Shown: piece after piece, positions 1 to 8,529 of the stretch
Layout: the number at the start of each line of letters is the position of its first letter
Position numbering within the stretch: the first letter of the stretch is position 1
DNA from: Mariniblastus sp.
GTDB taxonomy: Bacteria; Planctomycetota; Planctomycetia; Pirellulales; Pirellulaceae
Reading direction: 5' to 3'
Assembly (NCBI GenBank): GCA_023300235.1
Contig: JALZWN010000006.1
Location: 1-55,136, forward strand
DNA: 55,136 nt
Position numbers and translations under genes: made by a program
The notes under the pieces: model-generated
The model's input: the letters and a program-made list of their open reading frames with translations, nothing else
Databases searched by the model: none
Told to the model about the DNA's origin: nothing

Positions 1-211
1 GTTGGCAAAGTTTTCATCGCGGTAAGCGGCATTGTTGGCAGCCGTTGATCAGGTGATTATTTCATCGCCTGCGGTTGTTCGTGTTCAATCGCCTTACCGA
101 CATCGATCTGCAACGGCTGGTTCAAAGGCTAGCCCGCAAGGCATCGAGTGCAGGTTTTTTTTCGAATGCCTGTAGTCCCGTGTTTGGGGCTACTTGAATT
201 GGCTCAGTCTT

Positions 212-259
212 GTGCAAACAAAAGCGCAAACAAAAGCGCAAACAAAAGCGCAAACAAAA
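212..259. repeat. 12-bp tandem repeat, 4 copies
   Basis: Four head-to-tail copies of a 12-bp unit (consensus GCGCAAACAAAA, first copy starts GT) run directly into the terminator hairpin. The unit is a multiple of three, but I do not see a gene using it. There are no spacers, so it is not CRISPR. Confidence 0.85.
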
Positions 260-296
260 AAACGGCTTGTGGTAATTTACCACAAACCGTTTTTTG
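255..296 (-). terminator. intrinsic terminator, possibly bidirectional
   Basis: Inverted repeat with arms AAACGG-c-TTGTGGTAA and TTACCACAA-a-CCGTTT around a tiny loop, flanked by A-runs on the left and T-runs on the right. It lies 91 bp beyond the stop of the minus-strand lipoprotein gene and would give a U-tract on either strand. Confidence 0.75.
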
Positions 297-386
297 GGGA
301 GCGTCACTGGGATCAGGATGGAACCCAATGACGTGTTTCGCATTCTTGCGACTTCAAAGGTTGAAACGAAAGTTTCAGGTGTACTG

Positions 387-833
387 TTACAAGGACGGAG
401 GTGTGGCGAGTGAGCCGACGGTTCCAGAGCCAAGGTTGTTTATGGCGTTCGTCACTGCGCCAACGGCGGGACCAGGTTGAGGTGCGAATTGGCCCGAAAA
501 GCCAGGTTGCGAGCCGTTGATCGTTGGGGCACCGTAGAGCGGTTGGACTTGTGGTGCACTGAATTGGCCGCTTCCAAAACCTGACACCCCGCCACCAACA
601 CAAGTGCTGCAAACCGGTTGGGATAGCTGGCCAGCCGGCGTGTTGCAGGTGTCAACGCTATCGCCTTGAAACCAAGAACCGACGGTCGAGCGGATTGGCT
701 GATCTTGCAAGAAATTCGTGCCAAATAGGCCATTGCCTGAATTGCAACCGCAACCAGAAGAGGAACAGCCGCCGAACATTAGGGCGACAAGTAAAAGGCT
801 AAAGGCGATCGAGATACGTTGTGCGGATTTCAT
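387..833 (-). CDS. small Cys/Gly-rich lipoprotein
   Basis: A 148-residue protein with a short basic N-terminus, a hydrophobic stretch at residues 10-20 and a lipobox ending in Cys23 (FGGC), so it is probably lipid-anchored after signal peptidase II cleavage. The mature part begins with a Ser/Cys/Gly-rich stretch (several Cys in residues 23-30) and continues as a low-complexity Gly/Pro/Gln/Asn-rich chain without a recognisable domain. Such unstructured small lipoproteins are common in Pirellulales. It is monocistronic, with a terminator 91 bp downstream. The function is unknown. The lipobox and the clean end before the terminator argue that it is real. Confidence 0.7.
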   Translation of the reverse strand: MKSAQRISIAFSLLLVALMFGGCSSSGCGCNSGNGLFGTNFLQDQPIRSTVGSWFQGDSVDTCNTPAGQLSQPVCSTCVGGGVSGFGSGQFSAPQVQPLYGAPTINGSQPGFSGQFAPQPGPAVGAVTNAINNLGSGTVGSLATPPSL

Positions 834-1176
834 AGTGAACCATCCAAGCTACAAAAGTGATTTGGTGAAGGCGTTCGCAAGCATTGCATTTGCCAAGCCA
901 AGGAAACGTACAGCGCGAACAACCCCGTGCAAGCAAAACGTTTTGATTTTTTGTGTTCCCCAAAAGCTGTTTTGGTAAACTTTGCGGCTTTTGTCAATTC
1001 GATGAGTTTCTCGTAACAGCACTGTTGCTGAAAGACTAACGCAAGCTACAGATTCACGGGCTGTGGCAGTTCACACGAAGTTTATGATTTGAACAACCGA
1101 TCCAAGTACAGGCGGTATGGAGATGCTGCTTGGATGTAAATAAGTAGGTAAACCACTCTGTAGCACTCGTACACTC
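834..1176. promoter_or_regulatory. divergent intergenic region with small palindromes
   Basis: This 343-bp spacer separates the minus-strand lipoprotein gene from the plus-strand hydrolase gene and must hold both promoters. It contains a perfect 12-bp palindrome CAAAACGTTTTG at 934-945 and a hairpin CCAAAA-gctg-TTTTGG at 960-975 in an A/T-rich stretch. These could be operator sites. I cannot assign a promoter with confidence. Confidence 0.35.
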
Positions 1177-2424
1177 ATGAAATCTATTTCAGTAAGTTCG
1201 ATAGTGCGTTTAACCGTATGGCGGTATGCCAGCATTCGCTTGACGGTTGTGGCCGCTGCCCTCTTGTTGATTTGTTGTCCCGCTATTGGGCAAACGATTT
1301 CATCGGGTGTCCTGCAGATTGCACCGCCGACTAAAAGCGGATCAACGGTCGTTCCGATTCAGACTCCGGAGCAAGTGATTTCCAGGCCGCTTCGTACACT
1401 TGTCGACGCGGTTCGCGGGGAGCAAACGGTTCGCACTCGAAACGGGATTGGATTTCGCACCGTCAATATTCTGGCCGAAGACGAAGTTTGGCTCGTCTCC
1501 GCTCGGCATCAGAATCAGCGTAAACTGAGCGTCCAGCGATTGGTGGATGGTCAATGGTTGAACGCGAGCACGTTCGAGCTCTCCGACGCTCATGCGACAG
1601 ACCAGCAAAAAACGACCGTCGTCTATGTTCACGGCAACCGCACCGACGACCAATACGCTCGTTCCCGCGGGCTCCAGTTTTATGAGAATGTGTTCAACGG
1701 CCAAGCTCGGTCGGGGCCTGTGCGGTTTGTAATCTTCGCTTGGAAATCCGAGCGAGAGCGGATTCGGCCGACGGCGGACTTTAATGTAAAGCTAGATCGA
1801 GCCGTCGAGTTGGGCCCTGCGTTTGCAAGCTTTTTAGCGCAGTTTCATGATCGGCGTATCGTACTGACGGGTTTTAGCTTGGGTGGGCAGGTCATTCTGA
1901 GTAGTCTCGCTCAAATGCAATCTCAGGAAAGCCTCTTGGGCAGTAAAGAAGGCCGGTACCAAGTCGCGCTTATTACCCCTGCGCTAAAGGCCGAGGATTC
2001 GCTGAACAGCGTTGCTTCGTTACCGCAGAATTCAGTGGCCGCTAAAACGGTTGTTTTTATCAATCAAAAGGACAATGCGATCCGCGCGGCAATGCTGATT
2101 GCCAAAGCTACCTCTCGAAAAGCAGCGGTCACGCTTGAGCAGATCGCTGGTCAGCTTGGCGCCGTTGCGGAGATCAATCCGGTCGTGATCGAAGACATGA
2201 CACTAGATGTCACCTCCTGTCATTCGGTCACCAAGTATTCAGCAAAGTCGTTGCGGCTGCAAATGGTGGTCAACGAGATGGCCAGTGCGTTTCGAGGAAG
2301 CTTCGAGCAGGTTGGCGAAGAGTTGGTGGACGGGTTCGATTCGATTTGCCCAAAATGCGAAGCGTTGCAATCGCACTCGACCGTTGAAGTTGCGGAGCAG
2401 ATTGGCGAAGTGCAAGCCAAATAG
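1177..2424 (+). CDS. exported alpha/beta hydrolase (DUF900-like)
   Basis: A 415-residue protein with a signal peptide or signal anchor at residues 20-39. The hydrolase core starts with VVYVHGN (residues 148-154, the HG oxyanion turn). It carries the nucleophile elbow GFSLG with Ser234, followed by a helix typical of serine hydrolases. A likely acid and histidine come later (FINQKDNAIRAA and the His in TSCHS near residue 345), but I cannot fix the triad. The layout resembles the DUF900 group of alpha/beta hydrolases, whose substrates are mostly unknown. The C-terminal 60 residues contain a small Cys pair (CPKC). No operon partner is visible. Confidence 0.75.
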   Translation: MKSISVSSIVRLTVWRYASIRLTVVAAALLLICCPAIGQTISSGVLQIAPPTKSGSTVVPIQTPEQVISRPLRTLVDAVRGEQTVRTRNGIGFRTVNILAEDEVWLVSARHQNQRKLSVQRLVDGQWLNASTFELSDAHATDQQKTTVVYVHGNRTDDQYARSRGLQFYENVFNGQARSGPVRFVIFAWKSERERIRPTADFNVKLDRAVELGPAFASFLAQFHDRRIVLTGFSLGGQVILSSLAQMQSQESLLGSKEGRYQVALITPALKAEDSLNSVASLPQNSVAAKTVVFINQKDNAIRAAMLIAKATSRKAAVTLEQIAGQLGAVAEINPVVIEDMTLDVTSCHSVTKYSAKSLRLQMVVNEMASAFRGSFEQVGEELVDGFDSICPKCEALQSHSTVEVAEQIGEVQAK

Positions 2425-3082
2425 AGTTATGGCTGGGACAAATCAGCTTTAGAATCTAAGCATTCTGGTACCCCGCCGCGTTAGCAAGGATCCGACCGTT
2501 AACGAACGCAAATGGTAGTCCGTTGCGTCAGCGAGGACCGCATCGTCGCCTTTCACTCCGTGAAAGTAGCGCTACCTTCGGTGGACGTTCACAAAGCGGT
2601 TGGCTCTGAATAAACAGCCGTCTTTTAGGTTTCCGTTTCTCTTAGATCGGCGATTATATTAGGCCGGCGTTTATCCAAAGAACTGCTATTCAGTGACTGG
2701 ATGAGAGGTGTGTCGAGTGCAGCTGAGCATTTGAAAAAATGCGATCCTGATTGTTCGCCCATGCAAACGCTTCTTTCACGGAGTGAAAGGCGACTATCTG
2801 CGCATGGCTAAGTCAACAAACCCGCTAGCGAGGGTTTTGACTGGGGCCTCGTTCACGCGTCGGGCTACCCTTTACAGGGACTCCATAAATTGTAAAACGG
2901 ATTCACCCTAGAGCTTGGCACAAGGAACGTCGCTCCTGAAACGAGAATTCTGCATGGGGTAACAACAAAAAAAAGGCTGGACTGAAATTGCTTCCAGTCG
3001 AGCCCATGTTTTTCTAGGGGCAGCGAACTGCCCGGCTTTCCCGAGGCTACTCAGGCAGGCCCGGTGGCCCTTGGGACGCCGA
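2425..3082. repeat. repeat-rich spacer, no gene
   Basis: No credible ORF. The spacer contains several copies of the dispersed planctomycete repeat also found near 31.7, 53.1 and 55.1 kb. One is a copy at 2510-2577 with a TTTCAC-tccg-TGAAA hairpin; another is a partial inverted copy at 2770-2800 (CACGGAGTGAAAGGCGAC). A fragment at 2856-2875 has the GCGTCGGGCTACC end. The sigma-factor terminator sits at the right edge. Confidence 0.7.
2967..3004 (-). terminator. intrinsic terminator of the ECF sigma gene
   Basis: Read on the minus strand, GGCT-c-GACTG and CAGTC-c-AGCC pair around a 10-nt loop and are followed by eight T. It lies about 80 bp after the stop codon of the sigma factor gene. Confidence 0.8.
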
Positions 3083-3658
3083 TTAAACGGCCGCCAATGC
3101 TGGCAACTGTTCAGCAAGACGCTTACGAGCGACGTGCAAACGACGCTTGATCGTGCCGAGTGGAGCGTCAAAGTCGTCAGCCATTTGCAATAGCGAATGG
3201 CCGTCAACGTAAAACGCAACCAAGGTCTCGCGGTCCATCGCACCCAAACGATCCAAGCCGTCAGTCAACTGCTCTTTTCGTTCGAACTCAAGCAATTGAT
3301 CCGATGGCAAGTCGTGCGACTCCATCGTAGCTTCAAGCATTTCAGGCTCGACCGAAATCGCAGGGCCTCGACGAACTGCTCGATTGATTGCCATGCGGAC
3401 GGTGATCTGACGCAACCAGCCGATGAAAGCCTCAGGGACTCGCAACTGCTCGATTTTCAACATCGCTTGAACGAACACGTCTTGGCACAGTTCTTGTGCG
3501 TCGGCGTGGTCACGCAAGCGTCGCATCGCGATCGCCATGACCGTTGGTTGGAACCGCTCGAACAGAGTGCCGAAAGCGTCTCGGTCACCCGCTTGGGCAG
3601 CGCGGACTAAGTCCGCTGTTTGTGTAACTTCGAAAATGTTCTTGTCGATAGCGTTCAT
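3083..3658 (-). CDS. ECF-type RNA polymerase sigma factor
   Basis: A 191-residue sigma-70 family protein. Region 2 spans about residues 15-85 (DLVRAAQAGDRDAFGTLF then DAQELCQDVFVQAM, the core-binding and -10 recognition helices). Region 4 spans about residues 135-185 (LGAMDRETLVAFYVDGHSL and LGTIKRRLHVARKRL, the -35 recognition helix-turn-helix). Regions 1 and 3 are absent, as expected for ECF factors. It would direct RNA polymerase to a dedicated promoter set. No anti-sigma gene is adjacent, so control must come from elsewhere. The gene stands alone with its own terminator. The ATG at 3658 has a GAGAG Shine-Dalgarno-like stretch about 9 nt upstream. Confidence 0.9.
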   Translation of the reverse strand: MNAIDKNIFEVTQTADLVRAAQAGDRDAFGTLFERFQPTVMAIAMRRLRDHADAQELCQDVFVQAMLKIEQLRVPEAFIGWLRQITVRMAINRAVRRGPAISVEPEMLEATMESHDLPSDQLLEFERKEQLTDGLDRLGAMDRETLVAFYVDGHSLLQMADDFDAPLGTIKRRLHVARKRLAEQLPALAAV

Positions 3659-4759
3659 TGTGGTTATCTCTCGAATGAACGAACCCTAGTTCGCGATTTG
3701 TATCTAGCACAAAGTGCACCAATACAAATGGCAGGTTCGTCGTGATTGGGTCGAGGCAAACAGAACGTGGTCGAGCAAAACTGGTTTTCAAAAAGGCCCG
3801 TGCTTTGAACAGCAACGGTTTTAAAAACGATCAGTGCTTGCAGAACATTCGCTACTTAAATGTCTTAAGTAGCTTTGGCGAATTACACGCATGATTAGCG
3901 TGAACTGCCAATTCTGTCAGCCAAGGAATCTGTTTTTGAATCAAGTTGTGACCCCGGTTCTGGGGTGTCGCGAAACGATTTTTCGCAGGCGACTAACTAA
4001 CTAATTCGTTGAAACAGAAATGGACGGACTGGTTGAAGGAAACGGAGCAAAGGTAAATACGCTTGGAACGTTTGAGTAAAATTCGATTTACTCGTTATTC
4101 CTGTACTGGCGGAATTGCCAGCGAAGGAAGGTTCCAGGCGATGTTCCGGCAGTTGATCTGCCAGTTTGCCCCGGCCGAGAATTCTCGGCCCAGTACAATC
4201 ATGTTGCGGCCATGTCGCGGGCAACGCATTGACGGTGCGCAACATCACGGTGGCCGTGCCGCTAAAACGTAGAATGACGTTTGCGATCGAGCTGTTGGTG
4301 AATGTATTTCGCATTTCAATACTCCCGCGTGGTAACACGCAATTCGAGAGAACTATAAAAAATGTCGATCAAGCCATCCGGTGGCCTGACCCCATGGTGC
4401 TTGTTCAGAGCACCGTTGCCGAAGGCTAAAATAGCCTTTGGTTGAACTCGGATTTGTTCCGAATTCATTGACGAGACTTTTTGTCTCGCCGGAAGTGTAG
4501 CGTGAAGCTTTCAGAAATCAAAGGAAAATTGATTGTCTTTTCACTTACACCTTCACAGACAAGTCTTCGACAAACAGGTTCGCGTCTTTGGATGCTTTTT
4601 TAGGGAAAACGAATTCTTTGCCAAATCCCAGTGGAATCCGGCGGAAAAAGGCGTTTTTGAAGTGTTTGCTGCTTCGGGTAACAGGTGCTATCGCCTAAAT
4701 TTTCGTTGTCAGCGAACCTTGGTGACCCAATTTTGAGTTCAGTAAAGCATTAAAAAAAC
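3659..4759. other. 1.1-kb spacer with hairpins and one weak ORF
   Basis: No convincing gene. A minus-strand ORF at 3997-4314 has a well-placed GGGAG before its ATG but a composition unlike protein from this genome and no recognisable domain; I would not call it. Visible structures are a perfect hairpin GCTACTTAA-atgtc-TTAAGTAGC at 3851-3873 and an exact 18-bp palindrome GGCCGAGAATTCTCGGCC at 4173-4190. The left end (3659-3850) should hold the sigma factor promoter. Confidence 0.4.
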
Positions 4760-5200
4760 ATGACCGATCGCCGCCATCCATGGGTTTTGCTCCACCACCA
4801 AGTCCAGAATCCGTCAGGCGTTGAGAGCGATCGCTCTCAAAACAATCTTAGCGACCGTGGCGACCACTACGATCTAATGTTGTCCCCGCCGGAATCCGGT
4901 TTGCTCTGGACTTGGGCGATCGCGGTCAACCCGTTGGACCGAGGTCTGCCGTTGGAGTGCGAGGTGGAAAGATTGTCTGACCATCGTCGAGTCTATTTAG
5001 AATATGAGGGGCCGATATCAGGTGATCGAGGCCAAGTGCAGCAAGTCGCCACTGGAAGTTTTGAGGTCATTGCCTGGTCAGACCAACAAGTTGCAGTGCG
5101 AATCGGATTCGACGGGGCTAACCATCAAAAAGATTCGTTTTTAATTTCATTAACTCGGCGAGCAGATGCTTGGCAATTAAATTGGTCAGCTGTCGAATGA
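4760..5200 (+). CDS. stand-alone LigD-type 3'-phosphoesterase domain protein
   Basis: A 146-residue protein matching the phosphoesterase (PE) domain of bacterial NHEJ ligase D. Residues 12-41 contain the paired histidines and an HYDLML motif (His36-Tyr-Asp), equivalent to HYDFRLE in LigD PE. A WTWAI strand and the YLEYEGPIS..RGQV segment follow, as in that fold. In LigD this domain removes 3' phosphates and ribonucleotides at DNA ends with Mn2+. Here it is a single domain with no ligase, polymerase or Ku gene nearby. The Arg following HYD in LigD is Met here, so activity may differ. It precedes a small minus-strand gene and shares no operon. Confidence 0.7.
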   Translation: MTDRRHPWVLLHHQVQNPSGVESDRSQNNLSDRGDHYDLMLSPPESGLLWTWAIAVNPLDRGLPLECEVERLSDHRRVYLEYEGPISGDRGQVQQVATGSFEVIAWSDQQVAVRIGFDGANHQKDSFLISLTRRADAWQLNWSAVE

Positions 5201-5215
5201 TTTGTTAGCAATGAC

Positions 5216-5386
5216 TTAGAGAGCGTCAGCGATTTTGTAGCCCAGAGGGCGACACAAAGGCAGCATTTGGTTGAGTGTAAGTGTGTCGTCCTCCGGGCTG
5301 GTTCCTTGCTTAGGCGGCGGGCTTCCACTAACGGTTAACACACCAACCAAAAGAAATCCAGTTAAGCCGAACGCCGATCGTAACAC
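5216..5386 (-). CDS. possible small single-span membrane protein
   Basis: A 56-residue ORF if started at GTG 5386, which has GGAG four nt upstream; a longer TTG start at 5464 is possible. It has one hydrophobic segment near the N-terminus (FGLTGFLLVGVLTV) followed by a Pro-rich linker and a soluble tail. No family is recognised. It lies tail to tail with the phosphoesterase gene and head to head with the next lipoprotein gene. The start signal and single membrane span are the only support. Confidence 0.35.
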   Translation of the reverse strand: MLRSAFGLTGFLLVGVLTVSGSPPPKQGTSPEDDTLTLNQMLPLCRPLGYKIADAL

Positions 5387-5570
5387 GAATCTCCGAGTCG
5401 TGACCGAGCGATAGCGAGGTTTGCTGTAAACGATCGTAGGATAACAATACTGAACGAAAACCAAGTTTGCTGAGCTGCTGATTGCCGGTTAAACTCGACA
5501 AATAGAGAACCTTTGGCGGCAAACAGTTGCTGCAATCAACACTTGGTGCATCATCATTCAAGCAAAAACA

Positions 5571-6017
5571 ATGAATCGATTGAAACTTACTGGTCTCGCG
5601 TTTGTGTTATTGATCTGCGGTTGCTTTGGCTCCGCTGCTGAAACGACCGTCAATGGCACGCTTACTTACGATGGCCAACCGATGGAGAACGTCTTGTTAA
5701 CGTTTTACTCGGCGGAAGATCCTGATGCAAAGAAGTTAATCGCTAGCGGGCTAACCAACGCCAGCGGCGAATTCACGTTAACTCGCGACGAGGTAGAAGA
5801 GCCCAGCATCGCGGTGGGTAGTTACTTGGTCACGTTAACCGAGGGAGAGGTTCCGGCAAAGGTAGCTGCTTCAGAGGAGCCGCTGGCCGAGCAAACCTAT
5901 TTGGTGTCGCTTGCCCACCGTCCGCTGCCAGTGGTTTACTCCCGGCATGTCGACACGCCACTAAAAGTAGAAGTCGTTGGCGGTAAATCAGTCTATTCGC
6001 TAGAGATTCACAAGTAG
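5571..6017 (+). CDS. lipoprotein with carboxypeptidase-regulatory-like (transthyretin-type) domain
   Basis: A 148-residue protein with signal peptide and lipobox LICGC (Cys about residue 18). The rest is one small beta domain of the carboxypeptidase regulatory-like type. It shows VNGTLTYDGQPMENVLLTFY at residues 27-46, the GEFTLTRDEVEEPSIAVGSYLVTLT stretch (residues about 66-90) and a strand-rich end. Planctomycetes encode many such 'G.V..dG.P...v.v.F' lipoproteins. They are presumed periplasmic or surface proteins with unknown ligands. It is monocistronic. Confident as a gene; role unknown. Confidence 0.75.
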   Translation: MNRLKLTGLAFVLLICGCFGSAAETTVNGTLTYDGQPMENVLLTFYSAEDPDAKKLIASGLTNASGEFTLTRDEVEEPSIAVGSYLVTLTEGEVPAKVAASEEPLAEQTYLVSLAHRPLPVVYSRHVDTPLKVEVVGGKSVYSLEIHK

Positions 6018-6042
6018 CGATAGTTGCGATGCGTGCAGGTGG

Positions 6043-6372
6043 TTATGGCGTTACCGTTTGGATGCCTTGCCTGAGCATCCCAAGGTCGCCTTTAAAACTC
6101 GCTTGGTAGAACTGCTTGAAGTTTTGTACCGCGACACGCTGCTTGCTTGGCGTCCATTGACGCGAAAAGAAAGTGGTGCCTTCGTGGATCGTTTGCTGGT
6201 CGACATTTTGGGCTTCACCAAGAATTGCTTTGCCGAGACACGCGACGTGCCTTTTGGTCGGATGCAGGCGGTCCGGAAACAAAATGCAGAAATCCTGCTC
6301 GCCAACGCCATGCGAATCTGGTAACCCGACCAGAATATCTGCTAGAGGCCAGTCGCCTTTACGGAAATAAAA
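6043..6372 (-). pseudogene. C-terminal remnant of a formyltransferase paralogue
   Basis: The minus-strand frame ending at 6043 matches the C-terminal 100 residues of the intact formyltransferase at 7735-8529. GKAILGEAQNVDQQT here lines up with GKAILGEANNVDQQS there, then GTTFFSRQW with GTTYYSRQW and FKGDLGMLR with FKGDLQKLR. Weaker similarity extends back to FRKGDW/WIDEGID. The N-terminal formyl-donor and catalytic half (NLHTG) is missing. The homologous frame is still open, but it overlaps the last codons of the glycosyltransferase gene by 14 bp and has no start signal of its own. It looks like the residue of a duplication or exchange at the distal end of the polysaccharide operon. Confidence 0.7.
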
Positions 6373-7462
6373 TCCGGAGGTACTCGCGGGCGGCAACCTC
6401 TGGTGCAAATTCTTGAGATCGATCTTTTAATTTCTGAGCATTGATTGGCTGCCCGAGCACTTCTGCCATACCTAACGCCAGTTCTTCTACGTTGTTTACT
6501 GGAACCAGCTTGCCGTATTGACCATCGGCTAGGATTTCATCCGGACCAAATTGACAGTTTGTCGAGAGGATCGGTACGCCACAGTTCATCGCTTCGACGA
6601 TCACATTCCCGAAACCTTCATAACTCGAAGACAATACAAATAAATCGGCACTCGCATAAACGGGAGCTGGATCCTTGACAAACCCGGGCATCAATATCTG
6701 ATTTTCAACCCCTTCGTCACGTGCCAGCTGTTCTAGGTCCGAGCGGAGTGGCCCGTCGCCTAAAATCATGAGCTTTGCATTCTCATGTCGGAACTGTCTA
6801 GCGAAAGCTTGAATCAGTAATGCTTGATTTTTCTGAGCTTTCAAGCGGCCTACATTTAAAATGCGCTGCCCCTCGAAGTGGCCCCACAACGCCTCAGTTG
6901 AAGGGCAAACTCGCTCGACAGTACGACAAGGAATTGGATTAAAAACTACATCTATTTTTTCTGGACTCATCCAGCCGAGACGCGCCAACTCTTTGCCAAC
7001 TCCCTTTGATACGGTGACTCTAGCGCCCGCGAAGCGATAGGTGCCTAAGATGCTTAATCGCATCTTGAGATTCTGAAAACTACTGAAATGCTGATAGGCG
7101 AGAGTAAGGGAGTTGTGATCCACAACAACCAATCGTGTCTTCTGCCGAGACAACCAGTGACCAACCACACAGCTGCACGTCAGCGGCCACATGTTGGCGA
7201 TGACGCCAGCGGGCTTCTCAAGTTTCAAGTATCGTGAAAACGAGAAAGGGACGTCACGAATCTTTGGCGTTTCCAAATCAATCAGGCGTACCTTCTCTGG
7301 TAATTCCTCAATCAATTCGCCTTTCTTTCGAAGCACGACCACATCAACTTCGTGACCAAGCCGCAAGAATTCACTCGCCAGTGTCAGATTCACTCGCTCA
7401 GCCCCGCCTCCGGTCAAGTCAGGCAAGACCAAGGCAATTCTTTTTCTATCGAAGGCAGTCAA
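6359..7462 (-). CDS. glycosyltransferase family 4
   Basis: A 367-residue GT-B enzyme. The N-terminal acceptor domain opens with IALVLPDLTGGGAERV (residues 9-24, glycine-rich loop). The C-terminal domain has the GRLKAQKNQ nucleotide-sugar lead-in and an EX7E motif in SYEGFGNVIVEAM. It should transfer a sugar from a nucleotide donor to the growing polysaccharide repeat at the cytoplasmic membrane face. The likely start is TTG 7462, preceded by GAGAG. It follows the formyltransferase gene by 272 bp on the same strand, so it may have its own promoter. The 3' end runs into the formyltransferase remnant. Confidence 0.88.
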   Translation of the reverse strand: MTAFDRKRIALVLPDLTGGGAERVNLTLASEFLRLGHEVDVVVLRKKGELIEELPEKVRLIDLETPKIRDVPFSFSRYLKLEKPAGVIANMWPLTCSCVVGHWLSRQKTRLVVVDHNSLTLAYQHFSSFQNLKMRLSILGTYRFAGARVTVSKGVGKELARLGWMSPEKIDVVFNPIPCRTVERVCPSTEALWGHFEGQRILNVGRLKAQKNQALLIQAFARQFRHENAKLMILGDGPLRSDLEQLARDEGVENQILMPGFVKDPAPVYASADLFVLSSSYEGFGNVIVEAMNCGVPILSTNCQFGPDEILADGQYGKLVPVNNVEELALGMAEVLGQPINAQKLKDRSQEFAPEVAAREYLRILFP

Positions 7463-7734
7463 AATCTCTCACTCGTTGTCGGCTTTCCTCTGGCGTAAAC
7501 TTACAAATCCGCTCTCAGGTGATTATTGGCAAACCATCAGAACTTACCAACACGGATAGGAACTCCAATCTGGCAATCACGGAAATGGCCCAAGGCAGGA
7601 ACGATTCTATTTTACGCCAGCACGCGTTCCAACGCCACCCGATGGATCGATCTGAAATGTTCATGAACGGTCGCCGCAGTATCTGCACGACACGAACTTG
7701 GAGATGGCTTGTGCCAAACTCTTTTCCGTGGATT

Positions 7735-8529
7735 CTAACCAGGGTCAACGGTTTTCACGTCAAGTCTTAGTTTTTGTAGATCGCCCTTGAAAATAGATCG
7801 GTAGGACTGATCAAAATTCTGCACCGCAGCACGTGCTTTGGACGTAGTCCATTGACGAGAATAATAGGTGGTGCCTTCGCAGATCGATTGTTGATCGACA
7901 TTATTTGCTTCGCCGAGTATCGCTTTGCCTATGCAGCGTACATACAAGTCGTGTGCATGTTGCATCACTTTAATGTGTAGCTCGTTCAGATCTTCATCAC
8001 CCTGCAGCGGAGTAAATTCGGTGCCTATCAGATTGCCCGAATCGATTCCTTCGTCGATCCACATTACTGTGTTACCAATCAGATGGATTTTCTGTTCAGC
8101 AAGGCACCAGTTAGTGCAGTTTGGGCCGCCTTTGATGTAAGGAGAAAGTCCGGTGTGTAAATTAAGGATTTTGCCTGTGGGGGTTTTGCTGAGCATTTTG
8201 TTTTTGATCATTCGCGTACCAGAAACCGCAACCAATTCTGGGGATTGAGCGATCGCGAAATCTATCGCAGCTTGACTATTAATGTTTTCAACGTTCAGCA
8301 CATTCGAGTTGATAAGCGAGGGGTGGCGGCGGCGACAATCAGCTTGCATCGATTTCCAAGCACTAGCTAGTGGTGATTGAAAGAGTCGCTTGCGGATTCG
8401 TGACAGCAGGTTTTTGTTTTGAGACGGCCGTGATTCCAAGATAATGCCCGCGACGTCAAATTTTTCCTGCAACAGGTTTGCCAAGGCAATGTGATGGGGA
8501 GCGTTGCCGATCCAAAGCAAAAGTTTCAT
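7735..8529 (-). CDS. formyltransferase, probably sugar N-formyltransferase
   Basis: A 264-residue protein with the formyl_trans_N fold of methionyl-tRNA and sugar formyltransferases. The catalytic triad can be read as Asn123, His125 (ILNLHTGLSPYIKGG) and Asp163 (WIDEGIDSGNLI). It lacks the Fmt C-terminal tRNA-binding domain, and a true fmt is present at 39.5 kb. This one therefore more likely uses 10-formyltetrahydrofolate to formylate an amino sugar. Its start overlaps the deacetylase stop by four bases (ATGA), implying translational coupling: deacetylation could expose the amine that is then formylated. That order is inference. A damaged paralogue lies at 6043-6372. Confidence 0.82.
   Translation of the reverse strand: MKLLLWIGNAPHHIALANLLQEKFDVAGIILESRPSQNKNLLSRIRKRLFQSPLASAWKSMQADCRRRHPSLINSNVLNVENINSQAAIDFAIAQSPELVAVSGTRMIKNKMLSKTPTGKILNLHTGLSPYIKGGPNCTNWCLAEQKIHLIGNTVMWIDEGIDSGNLIGTEFTPLQGDEDLNELHIKVMQHAHDLYVRCIGKAILGEANNVDQQSICEGTTYYSRQWTTSKARAAVQNFDQSYRSIFKGDLQKLRLDVKTVDPG

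Larger units (their letters stand above)
1..386. other. intergenic, no convincing gene
   Basis: I see no supportable gene here. All frames are broken within about 60 bases at the left edge. The stretch holds a 12-bp tandem repeat and a strong terminator-like hairpin, listed separately. A short minus-strand frame that ends near base 61 could be the tail of a gene but is too short to call. Confidence 0.5.

Noticed and set aside
212-259. Possible CRISPR array
   Set aside because: The units are 12 bp, identical and without spacers. The same holds for 23867-23914 and 25004-25060.
3997-4338. Minus-strand ORF with GGGAG ribosome-binding site
   Set aside because: Its product has no domain, an odd composition and covers a perfect DNA palindrome. 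The start signal alone is not enough.
7515-7748. 77-codon minus ORF between the formyltransferase and GT4 genes
   Set aside because: It overlaps the formyltransferase stop and has no recognisable domain. The region is more likely a leader or promoter.
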